Of a stretch of 8,013 nt of DNA, positions 1 through 6,092 are shown one piece after another. A program made the position numbers and the translations under genes. The stretch comes from Treponema sp. (GTDB taxonomy: Bacteria > Spirochaetota > Spirochaetia > Treponematales > Breznakiellaceae), in contig JAITQR010000333.1 in the NCBI GenBank assembly GCA_031288815.1, positions 1-8,013 of the forward strand. The letters are read 5' to 3'. The notes beneath the pieces are model-generated. The model saw only the letters and a list, made by a program, of their open reading frames with translations. It had not been told where the DNA came from and did no database searches. Position 1 is the first letter of the stretch. Every line of letters starts with the position of its first letter.

Positions 1-488
1 TTTTAAGCGGCGGGGAACCCACCCTGTACCCGGATCTGGGCGGGCTTGTGGGAAGGATCAAAAAAACGGGACTCCTGGTAAAGCTGGATACCAACGGCAT
101 GGATCCCGGTGTTCTGGAAGGGCTTTTCAAGGCGGAGCGGAGCCGCCCCGACTATATCGCCATGGATCTGAAGCTTGCCCCCGCCCGCTACGCCGAACTC
201 CTCCCCCCCCGGGACGGGGCCTCTCCCGGAAGCGCCGGGAAAGACGGGGCCGGCAAAACCGCCCGGCTCATTGAGGCCGGCGAGGCCCTGAAACGGAGCG
301 CCGGCCTGATCCGCGGTTCCGGTATAGCCCACGAATTCCGCAGCCTCGCCCTTCCCGGCCCCTTTTTCGGCCCGGCGGACATCGAGGCCCTCCGGCCCCT
401 GGCCCTTTCCAGCCCCTGGCACATCCGGCCCTTTCAGAGGGGGAACTGCCTGGACCCGGCCTGGAATACGGATCAAAGGACACGCTAA
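1..488 (+). CDS. nrdG: Anaerobic ribonucleotide reductase activating protein, NrdG2-type radical SAM (3' part)
   Basis: This family uses a 4Fe-4S cluster and S-adenosylmethionine to install the glycyl radical on class III (anaerobic) ribonucleotide reductase in the cytoplasm. The frame is open from base 3 to the TAA at 486-488, so about 161 C-terminal residues are present. The first residues read LSGGEPTLYPDL, where GGEP is the SAM-binding strand motif of radical SAM enzymes. They are followed by VKLDTNG, DYIAMDLK, SGIAHEFR and the terminal FQRGNCLDP, in the order typical of the NrdG2-like activases. The CxxxCxxC cluster motif must lie upstream of the window, so the true start is not visible. 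A Gly/Ala/Pro-rich stretch after the DLK motif (about 205-255) looks like a lineage-specific insertion and includes a run of eight C at 203-210. The gene converges on the regulator. Other glycyl-radical activases share these motifs, so the exact partner enzyme is inferred. Confidence 0.85.
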   Translation, partial: LSGGEPTLYPDLGGLVGRIKKTGLLVKLDTNGMDPGVLEGLFKAERSRPDYIAMDLKLAPARYAELLPPRDGASPGSAGKDGAGKTARLIEAGEALKRSAGLIRGSGIAHEFRSLALPGPFFGPADIEALRPLALSSPWHIRPFQRGNCLDPAWNTDQRTR

Positions 489-2746
489 AGCCCGTTCTTT
501 CCGCCGGGCCCGAATTCCGCCTCGCACTGCCGCTGGGCGTTCTTCAGCGTTTCTGTCACCGTGGCAAGCCCCAGCGCGGCGTTCCGTACCGCGCTGCCCA
601 GGATCCGCTCGAACCGGTGGTTGTCAAAATCAGGATACCGTCTGCTGGTCACCCGGCGCCAGCCCCGTTTGAACTGCTCCCCCACATTCCGCAGCCAGGG
701 GTATAGTTCAAGGATCTCCTCGTTGCCGAATACGCTCTCCCGGGGAGAAAAGCCCCCCAAAAGGGTGATCATGTTGGCTATTTCATCGCTAAACACCCAG
801 TTAAAAAACTCAACGCAGCCGTCAACATTCCTGCTTTGCCGGGAAATCCCGATGGAACCTCCGCCCAGAAGGGGGAAATTCCCCGGTACCGGGGCCGCGC
901 CGACCTTTAACGAAAGTCCCGTGTCGCTGGCCTTTATAATTCCGGAGACATGGTTGATAAAAACAATCGTCATGGCGGAAAGCCCCTGGGAGAAAAGGCT
1001 GAGCGCGTCCCCCCACCAGTAATTCACCTGGGGGGCGCTGTAGTCCCGTAGTTCAAGGTATTCCTCCAGGGCTTTCCGGAAGACCGGGGCTGTCACCCGG
1101 ATGCCGCCGGACTTATCAAAGGAATCTCCCCCCATGCTTTTTATCCGGGGTAACAGCTCGCAGGCCGCCACCGGGGCGGTCCCGTAAACCATCGTCGTCC
1201 CGTAAGGGATAGGGGATCGTTCATTCAGGGCGGAGGAAAAAAAAGCGGCAATACGGTTAAATTCCTTGTATGTTTTCGGCACCTCAAGATGCTCCCTGGT
1301 CTGCTCGTAAAACAGCCGTCTGATAGTGGCGTTTTCAAAAAGATCCTGCCGGTAAAAGAGCATCTGTATACTGGGATCAAAGGGAAGGGAGTAAAGTTCA
1401 CCGTCAGCCCTCGAAAAACCCGCCTTTATGGAAGGCAGAAAAGTACCGGCAAGAAAGTTCAAGCGTTTCGACAGGGAACCAAGGGGGTAATAGAGTTCCT
1501 TCTCGAACCGGGCGCCCCAGGCCATATCAATCCGGATAAGATCCAGGTTGGAGATTCTACCGGTAGAAAGAAGCTGAAAGAGTTCTTCGTAAGGCAGGGT
1601 TACGACCTTGAGCTTGATCCCCGTACAGCGTTTGAAATAGGGCGCCAGGGTGGCAAGGATATTCGCCGTGGGGCTTGCCACGGTAAGCATATTGAGCTCG
1701 TTGGTTTCCACGCCCGGAGAGACACCGCCCCCCGACGCGCCCGGACCGGGCTTTTGGGTTTCAAAAGGGCTAAGGCCGGGGACAAAACCTTTGGGCTTAA
1801 GCGGGACGGATCGGCCGAAAAGCTCCCCGGGGATGGCGGAAAAAACCGTCCGCGCCATTTCCCGGTAATCAAATTCGTAGAACGAAACGCCATGGCCCCT
1901 GGGGGAAGGGATGGTTTCGCTCATATCAAAGGTCATGATCGCGGGGAAAACCTTCCGTTCCGCCGGGGTTCCGGGGGGTTCAGCCGAGAGAAGTTCCCAG
2001 ACCTGTTTGATTTTCTCCGCGTAGAAAGGCGTATTGGTGATCACCAGATCAAAACGAGGCTGATGCTCCAGTACCGCGATGGCTCCGTGGTGGATCTGGC
2101 GGAAATTATAGAAAAAGGGCACCAGATCAATCCCCCTGGCCTTAAACGCCCTGCTCAGGGATCCGTAGAACAGACGGTAGGCCGGCACTCCGAGGGAGTC
2201 GAAGAAAAAGGCCGCGTTCCGGTACTTTTTTTCAGCCGCCTTTTCCTCGAAGGCGGCGGCGGCGGCTTCAAAGTCGAAATACAGGGAAACCTGGTTCTTT
2301 TGCGGCTGAAAAAGCGGGTGGTTTATCAGGATAAGCTTGGCGTTGATACCCTTATAGACTTCGGCGGTATCCGTACAGGGGACGACAACCATGTATTCCG
2401 GTCTGCCGGAAAGGGACTGTTTGACGCAGAGCCTTTCGGTTTCCGGGGAATTGTCCGTCAAATAGAGGGCCGTCTCATAGCCCTGGCCTTCCAGCATGTT
2501 CTTAAGGCTGGTATAAAAGACACGGTATATCCGCTGTTCAATATCGGGCAGGATGATGACAAGGAGCCGGCTTTTTTCCTGTCTGAGCTTCTGCGCCTGG
2601 GCGTTGGTATTGTAGCCCAACTGCCGGGCCGCGTCCTCCACCAGACGGATCTTCTTGCTGCTCACATTACCCCGGTGGTTTATGACATTTGAAACCGTAC
2701 CATGAGAAACGCCCGCCAGTTTCGCAATGTCCTTTATGGTTACCAA
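485..2746 (-). CDS. LacI-type regulator fused to an extracellular-type solute-binding domain
   Basis: A predicted cytoplasmic DNA-binding regulator of 753 residues, about twice the usual 330-350 of LacI proteins. Residues 1-50 form a LacI helix-turn-helix (TIKDIAKLAGVSHGTVSNVI). Residues 46-59 form the hinge, with Leu54 at the position that enters the minor groove in PurR. Residues about 60-325 are a diverged LacI sensor fold (LLVIILPDI, YMVVVPCTD, FDLVITNTPF). A Pro/Gly/Ser linker spans about 328-350. Residues about 352-745 resemble family 1 sugar-type ABC binding proteins (LYSLPFDPSIQMLFYRQDLF, PKTYKEF, GGGSIGISRQS, FFNWVFSDE). There is no signal peptide or membrane segment, so the binding domain should act as an intracellular sensor. 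The start is TTG at 2744-2746: AGGAG lies 9 bases upstream and the LacI N-terminus begins exactly there. Five Ala codons in a row (GGC repeat, 2252-2266) sit in the sensor domain. Its divergent position makes the GDPD-transporter operon the likely target. Domain calls are firm; the ligand is unknown. Confidence 0.9.
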   Translation of the reverse strand: MVTIKDIAKLAGVSHGTVSNVINHRGNVSSKKIRLVEDAARQLGYNTNAQAQKLRQEKSRLLVIILPDIEQRIYRVFYTSLKNMLEGQGYETALYLTDNSPETERLCVKQSLSGRPEYMVVVPCTDTAEVYKGINAKLILINHPLFQPQKNQVSLYFDFEAAAAAFEEKAAEKKYRNAAFFFDSLGVPAYRLFYGSLSRAFKARGIDLVPFFYNFRQIHHGAIAVLEHQPRFDLVITNTPFYAEKIKQVWELLSAEPPGTPAERKVFPAIMTFDMSETIPSPRGHGVSFYEFDYREMARTVFSAIPGELFGRSVPLKPKGFVPGLSPFETQKPGPGASGGGVSPGVETNELNMLTVASPTANILATLAPYFKRCTGIKLKVVTLPYEELFQLLSTGRISNLDLIRIDMAWGARFEKELYYPLGSLSKRLNFLAGTFLPSIKAGFSRADGELYSLPFDPSIQMLFYRQDLFENATIRRLFYEQTREHLEVPKTYKEFNRIAAFFSSALNERSPIPYGTTMVYGTAPVAACELLPRIKSMGGDSFDKSGGIRVTAPVFRKALEEYLELRDYSAPQVNYWWGDALSLFSQGLSAMTIVFINHVSGIIKASDTGLSLKVGAAPVPGNFPLLGGGSIGISRQSRNVDGCVEFFNWVFSDEIANMITLLGGFSPRESVFGNEEILELYPWLRNVGEQFKRGWRRVTSRRYPDFDNHRFERILGSAVRNAALGLATVTETLKNAQRQCEAEFGPGGKNGL

Positions 2747-2755
2747 GATCCGGAG

Positions 2756-2760
2756 CTCCT
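2756..2760 (-). promoter_or_regulatory. Ribosome binding site that fixes the TTG start of the regulator
   Basis: Read on the minus strand the bases are AGGAG, followed by 9 bases and then TTG at 2746-2744. No in-frame ATG precedes the LacI domain, and the protein begins with the normal LacI N-terminus, so the rare TTG start is well supported. Confidence 0.75.
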
Positions 2761-2768
2761 ATACAAAA

Positions 2769-2797
2769 AGGATATAATCTTCAGAATATCAATACAA
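2769..2797 (-). promoter_or_regulatory. Possible promoter of the regulator gene
   Basis: On the minus strand TTGTAT (2797-2792) is separated by 17 bases from TATCCT (2774-2769), just upstream of the ribosome binding site. Both hexamers are imperfect (3/6 and 4/6 to the sigma-70 consensus). The stretch is AT-rich and the position is right, but the match alone is weak. Confidence 0.35.
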
Positions 2798-2840
2798 GTG
2801 AGGTGTTCCCCAAGCGGCGCTCCCGGGCCGGGAAAAAAAT

Positions 2841-2873
2841 TTAACCGATCATTAACATCCGCCTAACCGTAAA
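2841..2873 (+). promoter_or_regulatory. Pho-box-like array: three TTAAC repeats at exact 11-bp spacing
   Basis: TTAACC (2841-2846), TTAACA (2852-2857) and CTAACC (2863-2868) recur at exactly 11 bases, one helical turn, with CTTATA (2874-2879) as a possible degenerate fourth unit. Tandem 11-bp direct repeats are the layout bound by OmpR/PhoB-type response regulators, and TTAACA-like units at this spacing are the known Bacillus PhoP box. The array overlaps the -35 region of the best promoter of the GDPD-transporter operon, fitting activation under phosphate limitation. No PhoB/PhoP gene is in the window, so the binding factor is inferred. Confidence 0.5.
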
Positions 2874-2881
2874 CTTATATT
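2852..2881 (+). promoter_or_regulatory. Likely promoter of the GDPD-transporter operon
   Basis: TTAACA (2852-2857, 5/6 to the -35 consensus) is followed after 18 bases by TATATT (2876-2881, 5/6 to the -10). Transcription would start near 2888, about 25 bases before a small ORF and about 135 before the GDPD start codon. A second TATATT at 2889-2894 is an alternative -10. The -35 element is also the middle unit of the 11-bp repeat array. Confidence 0.5.
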
Positions 2882-2912
2882 CCCGCCATATATTTTTGGC
2901 CCAGGAGCATCT

Positions 2913-2996
2913 ATGGACGCGATTTATTTAAACGTACCAATTTCAAAGATTTTTACCGTATCGCTTAGAAATTATTTGACACGTTCCAATTCATAG
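2913..2996 (+). CDS. Small ORF or leader peptide, 27 residues, upstream of the GDPD gene
   Basis: ATG at 2913 is preceded by AGGAG (2903-2907) with a 5-base spacer, as good a site as those of the large genes. It runs 27 codons to TAG at 2994-2996. The peptide begins MDAIYLNVPISKIF and ends NYLTRSNS; it has no signal peptide or known motif that I recognise. It lies just downstream of the best promoter and ends 27 bases before the GDPD start, so it could be a leader peptide coupling translation to the operon. It is in the same frame as the GDPD gene, with no other stop between the TAG and the GDPD ATG. Against it: it is short, AT-rich compared with its neighbours, and overlaps operator-like sequences. 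It may be a chance ORF. Confidence 0.35.
   Translation: MDAIYLNVPISKIFTVSLRNYLTRSNS
2927..2942. promoter_or_regulatory. Operator-like element 1 (candidate site for the LacI-type regulator)
   Basis: TTTAAACGTACCAATT has a central CG (2933-2934) and agrees at 13 of 16 bases with the element at 2976-2991. It is only partly palindromic (4 of 7 pairs in the 14-bp core). LacI-family operators are usually palindromes centred on CG, and the region is divergent from a LacI-type gene. Confidence 0.35.
2976..2991. promoter_or_regulatory. Operator-like element 2, overlapping a TTGACA -35 box
   Basis: TTGACACGTTCCAATT contains a 14-bp imperfect palindrome centred on CG (2982-2983), with TTG...CAA ends and an ACGT core; 5 of 7 pairs match. 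Its first six bases are a perfect -35 hexamer, with TACCAT (2999-3004) 17 bases on as a weak -10. A start there would leave a leader of only about a dozen bases before the GDPD ATG. Either this is an operator that blocks a second promoter, or the hexamer is a chance part of the small ORF (codons TTG ACA). Confidence 0.4.
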
Positions 2997-3023
2997 GGTA
3001 CCATTGAGAAACAGGAGGAAACT

Positions 3024-3854
3024 ATGCGTGTCAGGGATACCCTCAGAAAATCGCGTGAAGAAAAGGGGGTGCTTATTGCCGCCCACCGGGGAACCAGCGG
3101 GGGGAATATCATCATTAACACCATCCCCGCCTACGAAAACGCCCTGCGTCATAAGGCCGATATCCTCGAACTGGACGGGGCCATGACGGCCGACGGGGTT
3201 TTCTACGCTTTCCACGACGGGACGGAACCGCTGCTTTTGGGGAGCGGCCGGAACATCAGAACCATGAACTCATCCTATGTGGACGAACTGTACCTCCGCA
3301 ATCCCTCCCTGACCCTGACAAGCGAACACCCCAACCGCCTGGAAGACGTGTTCAATTACCTGCGGGGACGCTGCCTTATCAACCTGGATCGTACCTGGTT
3401 TTACTGGAGGGAAATCATCGCCTTTATTAAAAAGATGGACATGGAGGATCAGATCATTATCAAATCGCCGGTTAACGAGGAATATCTTTCTATTTTGGAA
3501 GAGGAATGCCCCGGACTGGCTTATATGCCCATTGTCCGCTCTGTGGAAGAAGAAGAAAAAGTGCGGAAGTTCCGGATCAACTGCTGTATGGTAGAACTGA
3601 TCTTCGGGGATATCAGCAATCCCCTGGTGGAGGATTCTTATATCCGGAACCTGCACGACAGGGGTTTACTGGTCTGGGGGAACGCGATCACCCTGGACGA
3701 ATACCACGTATTAAGCGGCGGCAAGGACGACAATAACGCTATTACCCAGGCGCCCGATGACAATTGGGGCTGGTTTGTTAACAAGGGCTTCGATGTCCTG
3801 CAGACCGATTGGCCTTTGCTGCTCAGGGAGTACCTTCTGAGCCGGCGGGGCTAA
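3024..3854 (+). CDS. Glycerophosphodiester phosphodiesterase family protein, cytoplasmic
   Basis: GDPD enzymes hydrolyse glycerophosphodiesters to glycerol 3-phosphate and an alcohol using a metal-dependent TIM barrel. The 276-residue protein shows the family signature: AHRG with catalytic His21 and Arg22, an EN pair at 38-39, ELD with metal ligands Glu49 and Asp51, and HDG with catalytic His64. The last barrel strand ends DVLQTDWP (257-264), matching the usual TDxP close. No signal peptide or membrane segment is seen, so it should act in the cytoplasm on imported substrate, as UgpQ does. ATG at 3024 follows AGGAGG (3013-3018) by 5 bases. The HRG-to-EN loop is 14 residues instead of the common 6, and the usual ENT is ENA, so this is a divergent subfamily and the head group may be unusual. 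It leads the operon; the binding-protein gene follows after 39 bases. The GDPD fold is clear; the exact substrate is not. Confidence 0.88.
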   Translation: MRVRDTLRKSREEKGVLIAAHRGTSGGNIIINTIPAYENALRHKADILELDGAMTADGVFYAFHDGTEPLLLGSGRNIRTMNSSYVDELYLRNPSLTLTSEHPNRLEDVFNYLRGRCLINLDRTWFYWREIIAFIKKMDMEDQIIIKSPVNEEYLSILEEECPGLAYMPIVRSVEEEEKVRKFRINCCMVELIFGDISNPLVEDSYIRNLHDRGLLVWGNAITLDEYHVLSGGKDDNNAITQAPDDNWGWFVNKGFDVLQTDWPLLLREYLLSRRG

Positions 3855-3881
3855 ACGGAAACAGGAGATATTATTATTTTT

Positions 3882-3886
3882 GGAGG
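3882..3886 (+). promoter_or_regulatory. Ribosome binding site deciding the start of the binding-protein gene
   Basis: GGAGG lies only 1 base before ATG 3888 but 7 bases before the in-frame ATG at 3894. Normal spacing favours 3894, which removes two residues (Met-Glu) and leaves a standard signal peptide. Confidence 0.7.
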
Positions 3887-3893
3887 TATGGAA

Positions 3894-4961
3894 ATGTGCG
3901 GCAAATTTTTCAGGATCAATGGCTTGGCATTCGTCATGGCGGCGGTTTTTCTGCTTGGATCGGGTTTCCGGGCGGAAGCGGGAGGGAAGGGAGAGGCACA
4001 GGCTTCGTCAAAACCTCTGATTATTTATTCCAACTCGGTCAGTGACGGCCGGGGGGAATGGCTTACGGAACAAGCGAAAGCGGCGGGATTTGAAATTGAG
4101 TACGTTGATCTGGGAGGAGGCGCGGTTACCAACCGGCTTATTGCCGAAAAAAACAACCCTTTGGCGGATCTTGTTTTTGGCCTTAGCCCGATGAACTATG
4201 AACAGCTTAAGGCGGAAAACATACTTCTCAAGTGGGAACCTACCTGGGCAAAAGAGGTGGATATGTCCCTGGGGGATCCGGATGGTTATTACTACCCTAT
4301 CGTTATTCAGGCTATATTCCTGATGTACAACGCCGACGCTCTGCGGGGAATGGAGCCCAAAGATTATACCGAACTCGCGACTAATCCCATTTACAAGGAT
4401 AAATACGCAATCGGCAGTTTTACCGGTGGAACGCCCCGGGCAATTCTGATGGGGATATTCACCCGGTACAAAGATCCCAAGGGCGAATTGGGTATCTCCG
4501 CGGAAGGCTGGAATATGATAAAGCAGTATTTTCAGAATGGCCATCTGGAACAAAGCGGTGAAGATACTCTGGGAAATCTTATCAGCGGCGAAAGGCCCAT
4601 AATGGGGATGTGGAGCTCCGGCTATCTCCAGCGGATCAAGGAACGCAACCTTACCAATGTAAGTTTCATGAACCCCGCTATCGGCGTTCCCTTCCTGGCG
4701 GAACAGGTCGCCCTGATCAGGGGCAGTAAAAATATCGAAAAAGCTACCGCCTTCGCGAACTGGTTCGGTCAGGCGGATCTGCAGGCCAAATGGTCCGCCC
4801 GGTTCGGAACCACTCCAGCCCACCCCGAGGCCCTTAAACTTGCCTCGCCGGAAGTACAGGAGTTGATGAAGAAAATTACCCCGCAAAATGTAGACTGGGC
4901 GCTGGGTTCCAAAATGCTTGACGCCTGGGTTGAAAAAATCCAGCTCGAATTTGTGCAATAG
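3894..4961 (+). CDS. Periplasmic substrate-binding protein of an FbpA/AfuA-like ABC importer
   Basis: The protein of 355 residues captures substrate in the periplasm and delivers it to the permease encoded downstream. Residues 1-29 form a signal peptide: a short basic start, a hydrophobic core LAFVMAAVFLLGSG, then AEA as a signal peptidase I site. There is no lipobox Cys. The mature part opens KPLIIYSNSVSDG, the first strand of this binding-protein class, followed by ADLVFGLSPMNYEQL, DGYYYPIVIQAIFLMYN and a C-terminal helical part (ATAFANWFGQADLQAKW). The general class includes iron(III), hexose-phosphate and 2-aminoethylphosphonate binding proteins. The adjacent tyrosine pair used for iron in the second lobe of FbpA is not evident; the only Tyr run is in DGYYYP (about residues 132-134 of this start). 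The GDPD gene upstream favours an organophosphate ligand. I chose ATG 3894 because of ribosome binding site spacing; ATG 3888 is the alternative. Class is certain, ligand inferred. Confidence 0.88.
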   Translation: MCGKFFRINGLAFVMAAVFLLGSGFRAEAGGKGEAQASSKPLIIYSNSVSDGRGEWLTEQAKAAGFEIEYVDLGGGAVTNRLIAEKNNPLADLVFGLSPMNYEQLKAENILLKWEPTWAKEVDMSLGDPDGYYYPIVIQAIFLMYNADALRGMEPKDYTELATNPIYKDKYAIGSFTGGTPRAILMGIFTRYKDPKGELGISAEGWNMIKQYFQNGHLEQSGEDTLGNLISGERPIMGMWSSGYLQRIKERNLTNVSFMNPAIGVPFLAEQVALIRGSKNIEKATAFANWFGQADLQAKWSARFGTTPAHPEALKLASPEVQELMKKITPQNVDWALGSKMLDAWVEKIQLEFVQ

Positions 4962-5008
4962 CTGGAGCCGATCTCGAGATCTGATATTTTGAAATCGCTC
5001 CGTTGTTT

Positions 5009-5046
5009 TACCGGATGAGCCTTTTTCCAAAGGGTCTCATCCGGTA
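5009..5046 (+). other. Strong intergenic stem-loop between binding-protein and ATPase genes
   Basis: TACCGGATGAG (5009-5019) and CTCATCCGGTA (5036-5046) are perfect 11-bp inverted repeats. The loop can pair further, CCTTT (5020-5024) with AAAGG (5029-5033), leaving a TTCC tip and a 2-base bulge. No T-run follows, so it is not a standard terminator. Hairpins after binding-protein genes in ABC operons often protect the upstream mRNA from 3' decay, giving more binding protein than membrane subunits. That role is inferred. Confidence 0.75.
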
Positions 5047-5072
5047 TCTATGGGGACGAGGAGGTTAATCTT

Positions 5073-6080
5073 GTGATAGAACTTAAAAACGTTACGGTTA
5101 ATTATGGCGATTTTACCGCTATTGCGGGATTAGACCTTTCAATCCGTCAGGGGGAATTTTTTACATTTTTGGGGCCTTCCGGATGCGGAAAAACCACTAT
5201 TCTTCGTACCCTGGTAGGATTCATAGCTCCAGCCGCGGGAAGCATAGAAGTTAACGGCAAGGATCTTGCTCAGGTTCCGGTAGAGAAACGGAAAATCGGC
5301 ATTGTGTTTCAGAATTACGCCTTGTTTCCCAGCATGAATGTCTTTGAAAACATCGCCTTCGGCCTAAAGGTTGCCAAATTCTCAAAAGAGGAGATAAGCG
5401 GCAAGGTAAAAGAGGTGATAAAAAAGGTGGACCTTAAGGAAGATCAGCTTTCCCGAAATGTTTCCGAGCTCTCGGGGGGACAGCAGCAGCGGGTCGCGCT
5501 GGCCCGGGCCATTGTCATGGAACCGGAAATCCTCTGTCTGGATGAACCCCTTTCCAACCTGGACGCGAAACTGCGGGTAGGACTGCGGGGAGAACTAAAA
5601 CGGCTTCAACGGGATCTGGGGATTACCACCCTCTACGTTACCCATGATCAGGAGGAAGCTCTTACCCTCTCCGATCGTATCGCCGTATTCAACAAGGGGA
5701 AAGTCGAACAGGTAGGAACCCCCGATGAAATCTACAACCATTCGGCAACGGAATTTGTCTGCGATTTTATCGGCGATATTAACCGTTTAAGCCCCGCCCT
5801 GGTTGAGGATGCCGCCCGCCAAAGCGGCAATGCTCTTGAGGAAAATAAAAAAAGCTATATCCGCATTGAACGGATGGGAACCGTTCGAACCAACAGGAGC
5901 AATGTCGCTTTTGAGGGAATTATCGCGGATCGGGAATACTACGGAATATACACCAAATATACTTTTAATGTACAGGGGAACACCCTTAAGTGTATCGAAA
6001 AAAACGACGGAAACACCTATTTTAATCCCGGAGAAAAGCGAAATCTGTACTTCAATTTTGATGATATCATGCTGTTTTGA
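5073..6080 (+). CDS. ABC transporter ATPase, FbpC/PotA-type
   Basis: The 335-residue protein powers import by hydrolysing ATP at the inner face of the membrane, as a dimer on the permease. All catalytic motifs are intact: Walker A GPSGCGKTT (34-42), Q-loop Gln80 in FQNYALFP, signature LSGGQQQ (133-139), Walker B ILCLDE (153-158), D-loop SNLD (161-164) and switch His191 in VTHDQEEA. Residues about 195-240 (DRIAVFNKGKVEQVGTPDEIY) are typical of the sugar/iron/polyamine importer ATPases. A C-terminal TOBE-like domain covers about 275-335 and is where such ATPases often bind small regulators. The start is GTG: AGGAGG (5059-5064) sits 8 bases upstream, the protein begins MIELKNVTVNYGDF as expected, and the overlapping TTG at 5071 runs straight into a stop. 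It lies 111 bases after the binding-protein gene, separated by the stem-loop, and 12 bases before the permease gene. Confidence 0.93.
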   Translation: MIELKNVTVNYGDFTAIAGLDLSIRQGEFFTFLGPSGCGKTTILRTLVGFIAPAAGSIEVNGKDLAQVPVEKRKIGIVFQNYALFPSMNVFENIAFGLKVAKFSKEEISGKVKEVIKKVDLKEDQLSRNVSELSGGQQQRVALARAIVMEPEILCLDEPLSNLDAKLRVGLRGELKRLQRDLGITTLYVTHDQEEALTLSDRIAVFNKGKVEQVGTPDEIYNHSATEFVCDFIGDINRLSPALVEDAARQSGNALEENKKSYIRIERMGTVRTNRSNVAFEGIIADREYYGIYTKYTFNVQGNTLKCIEKNDGNTYFNPGEKRNLYFNFDDIMLF

Positions 6081-6092
6081 AAGAGGCGGTCT

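Noticed and set aside
490..509. GCCCG/CGGGC stem at the end of the regulator gene as a terminator
   Set aside because: The stem is only 5 bp with a 10-base loop and is followed on the minus strand by just three T. It lies within the last codons, so a coding explanation is enough.
1289..2692. 467-codon plus-strand open frame opposite the regulator
   Set aside because: It lies wholly antisense to a gene with clear LacI and binding-protein domains, and its translation is basic and low in complexity with no recognisable motif. It is a shadow of the codon bias.
2822..2840. CCCG/CGGG stem next to an A-run as a terminator
   Set aside because: The stem has 4 bp, and the A-run means the T-run would precede the stem on the minus strand, the wrong order for an intrinsic terminator.
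3888..4961. Iron(III) transporter identity (fbpABC) for the operon
   Set aside because: Gene order and permease duplication fit, but the adjacent Tyr iron ligands are not evident and the leading GDPD points to organophosphates. I left gene symbols blank.
4008..5030. 340-codon minus-strand open frame opposite the binding-protein gene
   Set aside because: The opposite strand has a well-supported binding protein with signal peptide and ribosome binding site; the antisense product shows no domain and would span the intergenic stem-loop.
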